A stretch of DNA of 5,108 bases, taken from NCBI GenBank assembly GCA_016462055.1, contig JAEMTX010000144.1, forward strand, positions 1-5,108, in the 5' to 3' direction. Position numbers and translations under genes: made by a program. This DNA is from Acidimicrobiia bacterium. GTDB taxonomy: Bacteria; Actinomycetota; Acidimicrobiia; Acidimicrobiales; Acidimicrobilacustridaceae. The notes below the pieces were generated by a model. It was not told where the DNA came from, searched no databases, and saw nothing but the letters and a program-made list of their open reading frames with translations. Below, piece by piece: positions 1 through 5,108 of this stretch (position 1 is its first letter; each line of letters starts with the position of its first letter).

Positions 1-78
1 GGTGGAAAGATCACGCTCTTCAACAGAGACGGGATCACGCCTGTTGTGGTCGACGTCGTTGGTTGGTTCCCGAGCTAG
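1..78 (+). CDS. C-terminal end of a secreted/surface beta-domain protein (5' truncated)
   Basis: Frame 1 is open from the window edge to a TAG at 76-78, giving 25 residues that end in the motif VVVDVVGWFPS. The pattern of a short strand (KITLFN), a turn, then hydrophobic-D-[VI]-[VF]-G-[YW]-F at the very C-terminus is the last beta-strand pair of a domain common in actinobacterial exported proteins. The complete neighbour on the other strand ends the same way (FLIDIFGYWL). I infer that this gene encodes a related exported protein and that only its tail is visible. The signal peptide, total length and other domains cannot be judged. The two genes converge, with 14 bp between their stop codons. 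The fragment is short, so the assignment rests on motif similarity and on the clean stop just before the neighbour's stop. Confidence 0.6.
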   Translation, partial: GGKITLFNRDGITPVVVDVVGWFPS

Positions 79-92
79 GCGATTTTCAGGGA

Positions 93-1136
93 TCAGAGCC
101 AGTAACCGAAGATGTCGATGAGGAAATCGGTGGCGCCAGGGCCTCCAGCGATAACGGTGACTTGTCGGATGTTGTCGAGCGTGAGGCTCACGCCATTTGA
201 TTGAGTCTGATTGCTCGTTCCCCAGTTGATGGTCGACGCACTCACCGTCGTTACGCCTCCAGGGTTAATCGTGAGGTATCCCGAGTCGACGGTGTTCACG
301 ACGGCAACGTTGGCGAAGACTGCAGTTGCGTTCGCGGGAATGAAATTCGCGTTGGTTACTGCTCCGGTGTTGATGTCACGTTGTGCGGCAACGGAAAGCA
401 GTCGCACGCCGCCGGAAGAGAGCGGCCCAGGCGATGGTTGCGCGCAGCGACTGTCATAGACGCGTCCAGGGGTCACCGGGTGATAAGCACCTGCAGTTGT
501 TGCGCCGGAAAGTTGTCGCCATGTTCCGGGTGTGCCGCCGGTGACGCAGTACCAAAGCGCGCCGGCGTTATCGACGACGAGTGCGCCCTGGCTGTAGGTG
601 CGGTTGATTGAAGGCGGTGGTCCGCTCGCGCTCAGTCCTAATTGTGTGGTGATGATGGTTCCGGCGATCGTTGCTCCGATTGGTCCTGAGAACGAGCCAC
701 CCGATCCACTGCTTGTGCTGTCGGCAACACCGCGCACACCTGTCGTCCCCGCAGATGTTGCCGTGCCCACAACTCCGATCGTTCCGGTTCCGTCGACACC
801 GAACGAGTTGGGATTCGTGGCTGCAATTGCGGCGTTGGTTTGTGACGATGTCGATGCGGTAATCGCAGAGCCAGCCACCGAGGTCGCAGCGACACCAGTC
901 CCTGTCGTTGCATCGGCGGTGACGGCGGGATCCCCGGTGAAGTTTCCGGAAGCAGCAGCCGCTGGTCCGGCAGTCGCAATGGTGGCGATACCGCCAGCGA
1001 GCGCGCCTGCGGCGACCACACCTGCACTGCGCAACGCGTGACGTCGCGAGATCGCAGTTGCCGGTCGCAGCTCTTGGAGCTCGTCGCGTAGTTGAGCGAC
1101 TTCCTGACGCAATGCGTCGAGTTCAGTTTCGGACAT
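93..1136 (-). CDS. Tat-exported surface protein with coiled-coil leader and C-terminal actinobacterial beta-domain
   Basis: This is a complete 347-residue protein. I chose ATG at 1136 because an AGGGGG ribosome site lies 8 nt upstream; the longer reading back to 1256 would cross the LexA operator and add 40 unstructured residues. Residues 3-24 (ETELDALRQEVAQLRDELQE) look like a short coiled coil. They are followed by a twin-arginine motif, SRRHALR (30-36), a hydrophobic stretch at about 38-56 and a likely Ala-X-Ala cleavage site near 59-63. Export as a folded protein is therefore likely. Residues 64-165 are rich in Gly, Ala, Thr and Ser, with GVxG-type repeats at about 113-136 resembling phage-fibre or adhesin stalk sequence. 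Residues 183-210 contain a small module (LVVDNAGALWYCVTGGTPGTW). Residues 218-347 form the C-terminal beta-domain, starting TPGRVYDSR, with IPANATAVFANVAVV and GYLTINPGG in the middle and LIDIFGYWL at the end. No LPXTG motif or C-terminal membrane helix is present. The specific function is unknown; a surface or extracellular structural role is inferred. Confidence 0.85.
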   Translation of the reverse strand: MSETELDALRQEVAQLRDELQELRPATAISRRHALRSAGVVAAGALAGGIATIATAGPAAAASGNFTGDPAVTADATTGTGVAATSVAGSAITASTSSQTNAAIAATNPNSFGVDGTGTIGVVGTATSAGTTGVRGVADSTSSGSGGSFSGPIGATIAGTIITTQLGLSASGPPPSINRTYSQGALVVDNAGALWYCVTGGTPGTWRQLSGATTAGAYHPVTPGRVYDSRCAQPSPGPLSSGGVRLLSVAAQRDINTGAVTNANFIPANATAVFANVAVVNTVDSGYLTINPGGVTTVSASTINWGTSNQTQSNGVSLTLDNIRQVTVIAGGPGATDFLIDIFGYWL

Positions 1137-1140
1137 TGGT

Positions 1141-1150
1141 CCCACCCCCT
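1141..1150 (-). promoter_or_regulatory. Ribosome binding site of the Tat-exported protein gene
   Basis: On the minus strand this reads AGGGGGTGGG, with its AGGGGG core ending 8 nt before the ATG at 1136. It decides the start: the upstream in-frame Met at 1256 sits beyond the divergent dnaE2 operator. Confidence 0.65.
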
Positions 1151-1159
1151 GTATGCGAT

Positions 1160-1200
1160 GGCCCCCGCCATCTGGTCGGGCGATCGTAGAACCGGGGGCC
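1160..1200. repeat. GC-rich inverted repeat in the divergent intergenic region
   Basis: GGCCCCCG at 1160-1167 is the exact reverse complement of CGGGGGCC at 1193-1200, with 25 bp between the arms. The 8-bp arms are pure G/C. The loop is long for a hairpin and there is no T-tract, so it is not a typical terminator. It could be an operator for a dimeric regulator or an mRNA structure, or it could have arisen by chance in GC-rich DNA. It overlaps the candidate promoter of the leftward gene. Confidence 0.4.
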
Positions 1201-1211
1201 GAGGGAGGAAA
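1183..1211 (-). promoter_or_regulatory. Weak candidate promoter for the Tat-exported protein gene
   Basis: On the minus strand a TACGAT hexamer (1188-1183) fits a TAnnnT -10 element. It is preceded at 17-bp spacing by TTTCCT (1211-1206), a poor -35. Transcription would start near 1176 and leave a leader of about 40 nt containing the AGGGGG site. The match is weak, and other sigma factors could recognise this gene. Confidence 0.25.
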
Positions 1212-1218
1212 GGGGCAC

Positions 1219-1248
1219 TTGCTGTATCGAACACATGTTCGATACAGT
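1219..1248 (+). promoter_or_regulatory. Candidate dnaE2 promoter, probably giving a leaderless mRNA
   Basis: TTGCTG (1219-1224) is a modest -35. TACAGT (1243-1248) is a good actinobacterial TAnnnT -10 at 18-bp spacing. The first base of the dnaE2 ATG is 7 nt past the -10, exactly where transcription would be expected to begin, and no Shine-Dalgarno sequence stands in front of the ATG (only GTGGGCTC). The LexA palindrome covers the spacer and most of the -10, so LexA binding would block RNA polymerase directly. The arrangement is seen in the sequence; the start site is inferred. Confidence 0.5.
1222..1247. promoter_or_regulatory. LexA operator (SOS box)
   Basis: The core CGAACACATGTTCG (1228-1241) matches the Gram-positive/actinobacterial SOS box TCGAACRNRYGTTCGA at every defined position when the flanking T and A are included. 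The dyad continues well beyond the core: left arm CTGTATCGAACA (1222-1233) and right arm TGTTCGATACAG (1236-1247) are exact reverse complements, with only CA between them. It ends 7 bp before the dnaE2 ATG. The same operator type controls dnaE2, recA and lexA in mycobacteria, so SOS induction of this gene by DNA damage is a firm inference. Confidence 0.93.
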
Positions 1249-1254
1249 GGGCTC

Positions 1255-4200
1255 ATGGGGTCGGAGTCCTATGCGGAACTGCATTGTCATTCCCAGTTCA
1301 GTTTCCTCGACGGGGCCAGCACCCCTGAAGCGCTGGCCATCGAGGCGATGCGACTGAACCTCGACGCGCTCGCCCTCACCGATCACAACGGGTTCTATGG
1401 CGTTGTTCGTTTTGCCGAGGCTGCTCGGGTTGTGGGTCTGCCCACCATTTTTGGTGCCGAACTCACACTGGGTCGTACGGCGCCGCCAGTGGCCGACCCT
1501 GACCCTGGTTCGGCGGCGGGCGAATCGCATCTCATCGTTCTTGCTCGCGACCCCCGTGGGTATGCATTGCTGGCGCGGGCGCTGAGCGAAGCACAACTAC
1601 GCGGCGAAAAGGGCGCACCGCGCGCGTCGCTTGCCGAACTATGTGCGCTTGGTGGCGCGGCGGCACCGGCGGCCGATCGCAATCACTGGTTGGTGCTCAC
1701 GGGCTGTCGCAAAGGTGCCGTTGCTTCCGCGCTCGAACATCACGGTCCTGCGGCAGCGGCCGATCAACTCGCGTTGCTCGTCAACACCTTTGGTCGCGAC
1801 AACCTCGCGGTCGAGTTATGGGATCACGGCCATCCGCTTGATTCAGTTCGTAACGACGCGCTGATGCAGATCGCGCTACGCGGCGATGTCGATCTTGTTG
1901 CAACGACCAACGCGCATTATGCAACGCCAGCAGAACGTCCACTCGCAACTGCGTTGGCTGCGGTTCGTTCGCGCCGCAGTCTCGATGAACTCGACGGTTG
2001 GTTACCAGCAGCAGCCGGCGCTCATCTTCGTTCGGGTTTCGAACAGGCCCGCAGATTCGCTCGCTATCCCGGTGTTGTCGAACGAGCAGGCGAGTTAGGG
2101 CGGGCTTGTGCGTTCGATCTCAAACTTGTGGCGCCGAATCTTCCACCGTTTCCCTGCCCCGATGGGCTCGATGAAATGGGGTATCTACGGCGTCTGACCG
2201 AACGTGGGGCCGAACGTCGCTATGGCCCTCGCCATCGTGAACGCGTTGCTGGGGCGTGGGCACAGATCGATCACGAACTTGCCATCATCGAACAGCTCGG
2301 GTTTGCCGGGTATTTCCTCATCGTCCACGATCTCGTCGATTTTTGTCGCCGCAACGACATCTACTGCCAAGGTCGTGGTTCGGCGGCCAACTCTGCAGCG
2401 TGCTTCGCGTTAGGTGTCACCAAGGCCGACGCGATTGAACTGGGTTTATTGTTCGAACGGTTTCTTTCGCCTGAGCGCGATGGTCCACCCGATATCGACA
2501 TCGACATCGAATCTGGTCGACGTGAAGAAGTCATTCAGTACGTCTACCAACGTCATGGCCGTCACTACGCCGCGCAGGTGGCCAACGTCATCACTTATCG
2601 GCCACGTTCGGCGGTGCGCGATATGGCCAGTGCCCTTGGGTACGCCCCGGGTCAGGCCGACGCATGGGCCAAGAATGTCGATCGCTGGGGTTCGCTTATT
2701 GCCCAGCTCAAAGACAATGCCGACACGGTTGTTGCCGAAACTGATTCCGATGCCATTCCGCTTGCCGTGGTCGAGTTGGCCGCGCAGGTTGAACATGCGC
2801 CACGCCATCTCGGTATTCATTCCGGTGGCATGGTGCTTTGCGATCGTCCCATCATCGAGGTCTGTCCGGTCGAATGGGCTCGGCGCGAGAACCGAAGTGT
2901 TTTGCAATGGGATAAGGAAGATTGCGCTGCTGCCGGCTTAGTGAAATTCGATCTATTGGGCCTGGGCATGCTCACCGCGTTGCACAACACCGTCGATGCG
3001 GTAGCTGCAACGTATGGCATGAACATCGATATCGCCGAGGTGCCGCAAGACGACGCTGTGTATGACATGTTGTGCATCGCCGATTCGGTTGGTGTGTTTC
3101 AGGTCGAGAGTCGCGCTCAAATGGCCACACTGCCGCGGTTGAAACCACGCAAGTTCTACGACCTTGTCGTTGAGGTCGCACTTATTCGTCCTGGTCCCAT
3201 TCAAGGCAACTCGGTGCATCCGTATATCCGTCGCCGCAATGGTCTCGAGAAGGTCACCTATCTGCATCCATTGCTTGAACATTCGCTGGCGAAGACTTTG
3301 GGTATCCCGTTGTTTCAGGAACAACTCATGCAGATGGCGATCGATGTAGCCGGTTTCAGTCCCGGTGAGGCCGATCAGTTGCGCCAAGCCATGGGCTCGA
3401 AACGAAGTACGGAACGAATGGAACGTTTACGAGGTCGATTTTTTGAAGGCATGGCCGAACGTGGCATCACCGGCGACATTGCCAATCAGATCTTCGACAA
3501 ACTCGCGGCGTTCGCAAACTTCGGTTTTCCCGAAAGCCACTCGGTGTCATTTGCCTATCTCGTCTATTCGAGTTCCTATCTCAAGCGTTATTTCCCGGCC
3601 GCGTTTTGCGCTGGTCTCCTCAACGCCCAACCCATGGGCTTCTATTCGCCACACACGTTGGTGGCCGACGCCCGTCGCCATGGGGTGGTGGTACGCACTC
3701 CCGATCTTGCGGCTTCTGGCGTTGGAGCAACGCTTGAATGGGTCGAAGGAGACGTCGCTACAAGTGCCAACGTTCCTTTTCCGCTCGATGCGTTTCCCGT
3801 AGGCGGTGTCGAGGTTCCCCAACCTGCTGTTCGGCTGGGGTTGTCATCGGTACGTTCAGTGAGCGAAGACCTTGCCGAAACCATCGTCACTGAACGAGAA
3901 GCCAACGGGCCGTATGCATCTATGACCGATCTCGCCCAACGCGTCGATATCGATCGCACTGCTCTTGAAGCAATGGCGACCGCAGGGGTGTTTTCGAACT
4001 GCACCGACCGCAGTGGCACGGTTCTCGATCGTCGTCGAGCGTTGTGGGTCGCTGGCGCGGTTGCTGAAACAGGAACCGATCGCTTGCCTGGCATCGTCAC
4101 GGGTGTCGACGCGCCAACGCTTCCTGGGCTTTCAGATCGTGAACTCGCCGGTGCCGATCTTTGGGCCACTGGGGTTGCTCCTGATGGTCATCCAACTCTG

Positions 4201-4542
4201 TTCGAACGCGAGTACCTCACGTCACTTGGTGTACTTACTGCTGTCGAATTGCGAACTGCACCGACTGACACGCGCGTACTTGTTGGAGGAGTCGTGACAC
4301 ACAGGCAGCGGCCGTCAACCGCACACGGCATCACCTTCGTAAATCTTGAAGATGAAACCGGGCTTATCAACGTGGTGTGTTCGCCGGGCCTATGGAAGCG
4401 CTATCGGCGTGTGGCTCGCGGCGCTCCGGCGTTATTGGTGCGCGGTCGTCTTGAACGAGTCGACGGGGTGATCAACGTTGTGGCCGACAAACTCGAAGTT
4501 CTGCCAGTAGTTGGCGGCCATCGGTCGCGCGACTTTCGTTAA
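1255..4542 (+). CDS. dnaE2: Error-prone DNA polymerase III alpha subunit DnaE2 (ImuC)
   Basis: This is a complete 1095-residue C-family polymerase, close to the usual DnaE2 length. In SOS-induced translesion synthesis DnaE2 extends DNA past lesions, normally with ImuB and ImuA/ImuA', causing damage-induced mutation. The PHP domain comes first: YAELHCHSQFSFLDGAS (6-22), TDHNG (42-46), GAEL (67-70), H92, C151 and N219-A-H221. The palm follows: GRGSAANS (373-380), the metal-binding aspartates of PDIDIDIES (D413, D415, D417), RHLGIHSGGMV (517-527), D566 of VKFDLLGL, RPGPIQG (645-651) and GFPESHSVSFAYL (757-769). A helix-hairpin-helix region follows at about 860-925, then an OB fold (about 1007-1085) and the tail SRDFR typical of DnaE2. 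ATG 1255 is chosen because it sits just after the SOS operator and 5 codons before the conserved PHP start; the longer frame to 1153 would run through the operator. Oddities are SVS (868-870) where the hairpin is usually G-h-G, and Asn219 at a PHP metal position. No imuA or imuB is adjacent. DnaE1 is less likely given the length, the HCHS motif, the C-terminus and the SOS box. Confidence 0.96.
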   Translation: MGSESYAELHCHSQFSFLDGASTPEALAIEAMRLNLDALALTDHNGFYGVVRFAEAARVVGLPTIFGAELTLGRTAPPVADPDPGSAAGESHLIVLARDPRGYALLARALSEAQLRGEKGAPRASLAELCALGGAAAPAADRNHWLVLTGCRKGAVASALEHHGPAAAADQLALLVNTFGRDNLAVELWDHGHPLDSVRNDALMQIALRGDVDLVATTNAHYATPAERPLATALAAVRSRRSLDELDGWLPAAAGAHLRSGFEQARRFARYPGVVERAGELGRACAFDLKLVAPNLPPFPCPDGLDEMGYLRRLTERGAERRYGPRHRERVAGAWAQIDHELAIIEQLGFAGYFLIVHDLVDFCRRNDIYCQGRGSAANSAACFALGVTKADAIELGLLFERFLSPERDGPPDIDIDIESGRREEVIQYVYQRHGRHYAAQVANVITYRPRSAVRDMASALGYAPGQADAWAKNVDRWGSLIAQLKDNADTVVAETDSDAIPLAVVELAAQVEHAPRHLGIHSGGMVLCDRPIIEVCPVEWARRENRSVLQWDKEDCAAAGLVKFDLLGLGMLTALHNTVDAVAATYGMNIDIAEVPQDDAVYDMLCIADSVGVFQVESRAQMATLPRLKPRKFYDLVVEVALIRPGPIQGNSVHPYIRRRNGLEKVTYLHPLLEHSLAKTLGIPLFQEQLMQMAIDVAGFSPGEADQLRQAMGSKRSTERMERLRGRFFEGMAERGITGDIANQIFDKLAAFANFGFPESHSVSFAYLVYSSSYLKRYFPAAFCAGLLNAQPMGFYSPHTLVADARRHGVVVRTPDLAASGVGATLEWVEGDVATSANVPFPLDAFPVGGVEVPQPAVRLGLSSVRSVSEDLAETIVTEREANGPYASMTDLAQRVDIDRTALEAMATAGVFSNCTDRSGTVLDRRRALWVAGAVAETGTDRLPGIVTGVDAPTLPGLSDRELAGADLWATGVAPDGHPTLFEREYLTSLGVLTAVELRTAPTDTRVLVGGVVTHRQRPSTAHGITFVNLEDETGLINVVCSPGLWKRYRRVARGAPALLVRGRLERVDGVINVVADKLEVLPVVGGHRSRDFR

Positions 4543-4578
4543 AGCTGGGGCTGGCGTCGGCTCGTAAAGAGCGTCCAC

Positions 4579-4605
4579 CTGACGCGACTCTGACGGCCAT
4601 ACGCT
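4579..4605 (+). promoter_or_regulatory. Weak candidate promoter upstream of the DoxX gene
   Basis: TACGCT (4600-4605) fits a TAnnnT -10, and CTGACG (4579-4584) is a partial -35 at a short 15-bp spacing. A start near 4612 would give a leader of about 28 nt. The dnaE2-doxX gap (4543-4639) shows no convincing terminator, so read-through from dnaE2 is also possible. Confidence 0.25.
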
Positions 4606-4626
4606 CTAGTGGTCAACAACCCTCTC

Positions 4627-4634
4627 GAGGAGGA
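4627..4634 (+). promoter_or_regulatory. Strong Shine-Dalgarno site of the DoxX gene
   Basis: GAGGAGGA ends 5 nt before the ATG at 4640. It is much stronger than the sequence in front of dnaE2. It supports the upstream start at 4640 over the seven other in-frame ATG codons that follow within 70 bp. Confidence 0.75.
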
Positions 4635-4639
4635 TTCGA

Positions 4640-5108
4640 ATGCTCGCCCAAATGATGGACATGCCTGTAACGATGATGTCCACCGATATGTATGCCACAG
4701 ACGAAATGGTGAATGGCCTGAATCTTGGTCTGCTCATCATCCGTGTTGTCGTTGGTGCCACGCTTGCTACTCACGGTCTCAACAAGATCTTTGGCGGCGG
4801 CAAGATTGCTGGCACCGCCGGTTGGTTTGGCTCCATGGGTATGAAAATGCCGAAGGCCAACGCCTGGATCGCCGCATTGACCGAAATCGGCTCAGGTGCA
4901 CTTCTTGCGCTCGGTTTCCTCACGCCGCTTGCGGCTGCGGGCTTGGTTGCCATCATGGTCGTGGCCCTGATCACGACCCATCGCAAAAACGGATGGTTCA
5001 TCTTTAACCCGGGTGGCGGCATCGAATACGTCGTCGTGCTCGCCGCTGTCGGCATTGGTCTTGCCTGTGCTGGTCCTGGTGAATGGTCTATTGAGCACGC
5101 GGCAGAGA
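4640..5108 (+). CDS. DoxX family membrane protein (3' end outside window)
   Basis: From ATG 4640 the frame stays open to the window edge: 156 codons plus one base. The order of motifs is that of the DoxX family: a first membrane helix with RVVVGATLATHGLNKIFGG (35-53), then AGWFGSMGMKMP (60-71), ALTEIGSGALLALGFLTPLA (79-98) covering the second helix, a third helix (about 99-112) ending TTHRKNGWF (112-120), GGGIEYVVVLAAVGIGLA (125-142) for the fourth helix, and GPGEWSIE near the end. DoxX proteins are small four-helix inner-membrane proteins. In Mycobacterium tuberculosis one couples SodA and the thiosulfate sulfurtransferase SseA in a membrane oxidoreductase complex; whether this homologue does the same is unknown. 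The family is usually about 130-180 residues, so probably only a few to about 20 residues are missing. The N-terminus before the first helix is unusually rich in methionine (8 in the first 23 residues). The gene lies 97 bp after dnaE2 on the same strand with its own strong ribosome site. Independent transcription or read-through are both possible. Confidence 0.88.
   Translation, partial: MLAQMMDMPVTMMSTDMYATDEMVNGLNLGLLIIRVVVGATLATHGLNKIFGGGKIAGTAGWFGSMGMKMPKANAWIAALTEIGSGALLALGFLTPLAAAGLVAIMVVALITTHRKNGWFIFNPGGGIEYVVVLAAVGIGLACAGPGEWSIEHAAE

Noticed and set aside
429..756. Gly/Thr/Val repeats in the surface protein as a possible tandem DNA repeat or phage tail fibre gene
   Set aside because: The repeat is loose at the protein level only, with no DNA-level tandem copies, and the Tat signal and C-terminal domain argue for a cellular exported protein.
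638..1234. Long open frame of 198 codons on the minus strand, in another frame of the surface-protein gene
   Set aside because: It is Arg/Pro/Ser-rich, has no recognisable domain, and fully overlaps a gene with clear signal and domain structure.
1153..1254. Upstream extension of the dnaE2 reading frame
   Set aside because: It would translate through the LexA operator and promoter, adds no conserved residues, and the DnaE2 family begins a few residues before the YAELHCHS motif.
1137..1256. Upstream extension of the leftward surface-protein frame to a Met at 1256
   Set aside because: It crosses the operator, overlaps the dnaE2 start, and has no ribosome site; the ATG at 1136 has AGGGGG 8 nt upstream.
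2451..2458. GTTCGAAC palindrome, also at 4200-4207, resembling LexA half-sites
   Set aside because: The half-sites are in the wrong order and spacing for an SOS box (GAAC-N4-GTTC is needed). Both occur where the protein reads L-F-E-R, so codon choice explains them.
3642..4169. Antisense open frame of 175 codons inside dnaE2 (others at 2446-2907 and 2953-3387)
   Set aside because: These are by-products of GC-rich codon use opposite a conserved polymerase; no ribosome sites or known motifs.
4560..4572. Small hairpin GCTC-GTAAA-GAGC after dnaE2
   Set aside because: The stem is only 4 bp with no T-tract, too weak to call an intrinsic terminator.
4609..5007. Plus-strand open frame of 132 codons across the doxX start
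   Set aside because: Its His/Cys/Arg-rich product is out of frame with the clear DoxX motifs that begin at 4640.

Overview
The window looks like chromosomal DNA of a moderately GC-rich actinobacterium. Three things suggest this: a LexA operator of the actinobacterial/Bacillus type (TCGAAC-N4-GTTCGA), a DnaE2-type error-prone polymerase, and secreted proteins ending in a beta-rich domain whose last strand reads D-[IV]-[FV]-G-[YW], which is common in actinobacterial surface proteins. A member of Acidimicrobiia is my best guess from general resemblance, but the sequence alone does not prove it.

Layout. Positions 1-78 are the last 25 codons of a rightward gene ending in the same surface-domain motif. 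It converges, with only 14 bp between stop codons, on a complete leftward gene (1136 down to 93). That gene encodes a 347-residue protein with a coiled-coil N-terminus, a twin-arginine signal, a Gly/Ala/Thr-rich middle and the same kind of C-terminal domain. A 118-bp divergent intergenic region (1137-1254) separates it from dnaE2 (1255-4542, rightward). This region holds a 26-bp LexA palindrome next to the dnaE2 start and a GC-rich inverted repeat nearer the surface-protein gene. After dnaE2, a 97-bp gap with no convincing terminator leads to a DoxX-family membrane protein (from 4640) that runs off the right edge after 156 codons.

How the parts relate. dnaE2 (imuC) is the catalytic polymerase of SOS-induced translesion synthesis, and the operator just upstream of its start explains its regulation. 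The operator lies between a plausible -35 and -10, and the -10 lies only 6 nt from the ATG, so the transcript may be leaderless. The usual partners ImuA/ImuA' and ImuB are not in this window. DoxX proteins are linked in mycobacteria to a membrane oxidoreductase complex for redox stress; a stress theme shared with dnaE2 is possible but is inferred only from adjacency. The two surface-protein genes on the left appear to be an unrelated neighbourhood of paralogous exported proteins.

I see no CRISPR array, insertion sequence, tRNA/rRNA or phage gene, and no clearly new multi-gene system. The most worthwhile observations are the operator/promoter/start architecture of dnaE2, the altered helix-hairpin-helix in its polymerase, and the coiled-coil plus Tat leader of the surface protein.
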